This document shows positions 6,735 to 8,008 of a stretch of 8,008 nucleotides of DNA, in pieces. Location of the stretch: assembly GCA_905210415.1 (NCBI GenBank), contig CAJLWM010000073.1:1-8008 (forward strand), given 5' to 3'. Under the pieces are notes generated by a model. It was not told where the DNA came from, made no database searches, and saw only the letters and a list, made by a program, of their open reading frames with translations. This stretch comes from an uncultured Prevotellaceae bacterium (lineage in GTDB: Bacteria; Bacteroidota; Bacteroidia; Bacteroidales; Muribaculaceae). Made by a program: the position numbers and the translations under genes. The stretch's first letter is position 1, and each line of letters starts with the position of its first letter.

Positions 6735-7043
6735 TTAAGCCTGACCGTTAGGACCGAGGAAAGTGATTTTCTCGTTTGGGTTGATAGGCTTGCGAGGCTT
6801 GATTTCGCCGAAATTCTGTTCGTAGCGGCTCACGTTTTCCTGCAAAGCATAGAGAAGTTGCTTCACGTTCTCAGGAGTCATCACGATGCGGCTTTGCACC
6901 TTAGCTTGAGGAGCGTTAGGTGCCATACAGATCATGTCGATGAAAAATTCGTTTGGACCATGTGATATAATAGCGAGGTTGGCATATTTACCTTGTGCAA
7001 CCTCTGGAGAAAGTTCGATTTTGATTTCGTTTTTTTCGTTCAT
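6735..7043 (-). CDS. DUF3467 family protein
   Basis: A small soluble protein of 102 residues without signal peptide or membrane segment. The opening phrase [29 protein letters not shown] and the later [23 protein letters not shown] match my recollection of DUF3467 (PF11950), a conserved family of Bacteroidota and other bacteria with no defined function. The C-terminal tail (about 80-102) is Pro-, Lys- and Asn-rich and probably flexible. It starts at the ATG at 7043, 47 bp after the lipoprotein gene, and precedes cysS by 37 bp. No promoter box was found in the gap before it, which fits co-transcription. Confidence 0.85.
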   Translation of the reverse strand: MNEKNEIKIELSPEVAQGKYANLAIISHGPNEFFIDMICMAPNAPQAKVQSRIVMTPENVKQLLYALQENVSRYEQNFGEIKPRKPINPNEKITFLGPNGQA

Positions 7044-7090
7044 AATATTCTATGTGTTTAAAGTTTGTTCTAAAAATTTTATTTTCGTTC

Positions 7091-7771
7091 TCACGGCTTA
7101 TCGAAGCAATAAGCGTGAGTGTTTTTAGCAATCTCATCGTTGAGCAGCACTCGCAGCACCTTGCATTTCGGACGGTTCCAAGCGGCGCTTATGTCGTATG
7201 ACGCATAGGCTTTGCGCCAGTGGTAGGCCTGGGCGCCGAATGTGTTGTGTATGAGATAGCAGTCGATTGTGTCGCTGTTCCAAGTGGCTTTGTCGGCAAG
7301 GAGGTAAAACCATCGTGATTTGCCTGTGTGTTCCACCTCGGCATGCAAGTTGATGTATTTGCCGGTGCGCCAAATGCTATGCAGGCGTATGTGTTCGCGA
7401 GCCATCGTGTCGATGCGCGCTTCGTCGGCAATGCGCAGCGTGTTGGTGATCACTGGGGTGAAACTCCTCACCTTCACCACTTGCCTTTCGGCAGAGGATG
7501 GGGTGCTTTCGGCTGGCAGATAATAGTTGAGCAGCACGCGTTGCCCTTGCACGATGTATGGCTCTTTGTTCATCTGCGCCGAGTAGCCTATTGCTTTTCC
7601 GTCGAGGCGGGGCAGATAGGTGAAAAGGGCGCAGCCGTCGGCATATCCGTCGTAGGTCACCATATCGAAGCGAAAACTGTCTTGCACACCATCAATCTGC
7701 TTGTCGCTATCGCATGCGGTGGCGGCAAGAGTCATAAGCAGGAGTAATATGTAAGACAATCGCTTTGTCAT
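7091..7771 (-). CDS. NigD-like lipoprotein
   Basis: A 226-residue predicted lipoprotein. Residues 1-19 form a signal peptide (KR pair, LLLLM core) ending at Ala-Thr-Ala before Cys20, which would be lipidated; the -3 position is Ala rather than the usual Leu. The mature part resembles the two-domain NigD-like proteins of Bacteroidales: a beta-rich N-terminal part (about 30-105) and a C-terminal part with WRTGKYINLHAEVEH (135-149), a YLIHNTFG segment and WRKAYASYDIS. NigD was named from a Prevotella bacteriocin-linked locus, but most homologues have no known function, and no bacteriocin gene is seen here. It lies 18 bp downstream of the LolD-type ATPase gene, suggesting co-expression with an envelope ABC transporter. 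The family assignment is from motif memory; envelope location is firmer than family name. Confidence 0.68.
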   Translation of the reverse strand: MTKRLSYILLLLMTLAATACDSDKQIDGVQDSFRFDMVTYDGYADGCALFTYLPRLDGKAIGYSAQMNKEPYIVQGQRVLLNYYLPAESTPSSAERQVVKVRSFTPVITNTLRIADEARIDTMAREHIRLHSIWRTGKYINLHAEVEHTGKSRWFYLLADKATWNSDTIDCYLIHNTFGAQAYHWRKAYASYDISAAWNRPKCKVLRVLLNDEIAKNTHAYCFDKP

Positions 7772-7789
7772 CAGTAGTGTATATAAAAA

Positions 7790-8008
7790 TCAGATTATAA
7801 TATTGTCGGTTTTGTCGGTAAGACTTTCTATCTCACCGTCGCGCATGTGCAGCACGCGGTCGGCTTGCTGAGCCAGCGATTCGTCGTGCGTTACAATCAC
7901 AAATGTCTGCTTCATCTCGCTGCGTAGGCGGAAGAACAGTTCGTGCAGGTCGCGCTTGTTTTGCGTGTCGAGGCTCCCCGAAGGCTCATCGGCAAGAATC
8001 ACGTGCGG
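7790..8008 (-). CDS. LolD-type ABC transporter ATP-binding protein, 3' part only
   Basis: The 5' part of the gene lies beyond the window; the last 72 codons are present. They contain Walker B with D-loop ([12 protein letters not shown], residues 3-14 of the fragment) and the switch histidine in VTHD (His41). The phrases [23 protein letters not shown] and [10 protein letters not shown] are typical of the LolD/MacB group, which powers lipoprotein release to the outer membrane or related envelope export. Which of these applies cannot be decided without the Walker A region and the partner permease. The protein ends in a short Asp/Lys/Thr tail after the family core. The stop is 18 bp before the lipoprotein gene. 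Confidence 0.85.
   Translation of the reverse strand, partial: PHVILADEPSGSLDTQNKRDLHELFFRLRSEMKQTFVIVTHDESLAQQADRVLHMRDGEIESLTDKTDNIII

Overview
The window looks like chromosomal DNA from a Bacteroidota bacterium, most likely Bacteroidales (Prevotella/Muribaculaceae-like). The evidence is two promoters with a clear Bacteroides-type -7 box (TAnnTTTG), start codons without Shine-Dalgarno sequences, and a typical gene set: a BspA-type leucine-rich-repeat protein, an SO_0444-type metal permease, an AAA_14/DUF4143 ATPase, a DUF3467 protein and a NigD-like lipoprotein. The assignment rests on gene content, not on a database search.

Left part (1-3379, minus strand). A secreted BspA-like LRR protein (287-1984) has its own promoter, a leader with a strong hairpin, and a terminator hairpin after its stop. 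Upstream of it lies a metal-efflux permease fused to a C-terminal heavy-metal-binding (HMA) domain (2153-3379). About 170 bp separate the two genes, and this gap holds two large inverted repeats.

Middle part (3380-5212). A divergent intergenic region carries three and a half copies of a 33-bp tandem repeat. The last copy merges into a -7 box that drives the plus-strand DUF4143 ATPase gene (3643-4935). This gene is visibly AT-richer than its neighbours and ends at an 11-bp-stem hairpin, placed to serve both it and the converging cysS. The 277-bp convergent spacer also holds a 38-bp palindrome and a degenerate copy of a sequence seen near the left end of the window.

Right part (5213-8008, minus strand). 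Four closely spaced genes run in one direction: the 3' part of a LolD-type ABC ATPase, a NigD-like lipoprotein, a DUF3467 protein and cysteinyl-tRNA synthetase. Gaps are 18, 47 and 37 bp, so they may be co-transcribed. The ABC ATPase and the lipoprotein are both tied to the cell envelope, while cysS is housekeeping.

No rRNA, tRNA, CRISPR array, transposase or phage gene was seen. The most unusual part is the tandem-repeat promoter of the ATPase. The rest is mostly ordinary Bacteroidales gene content with interesting non-coding structure between the genes.
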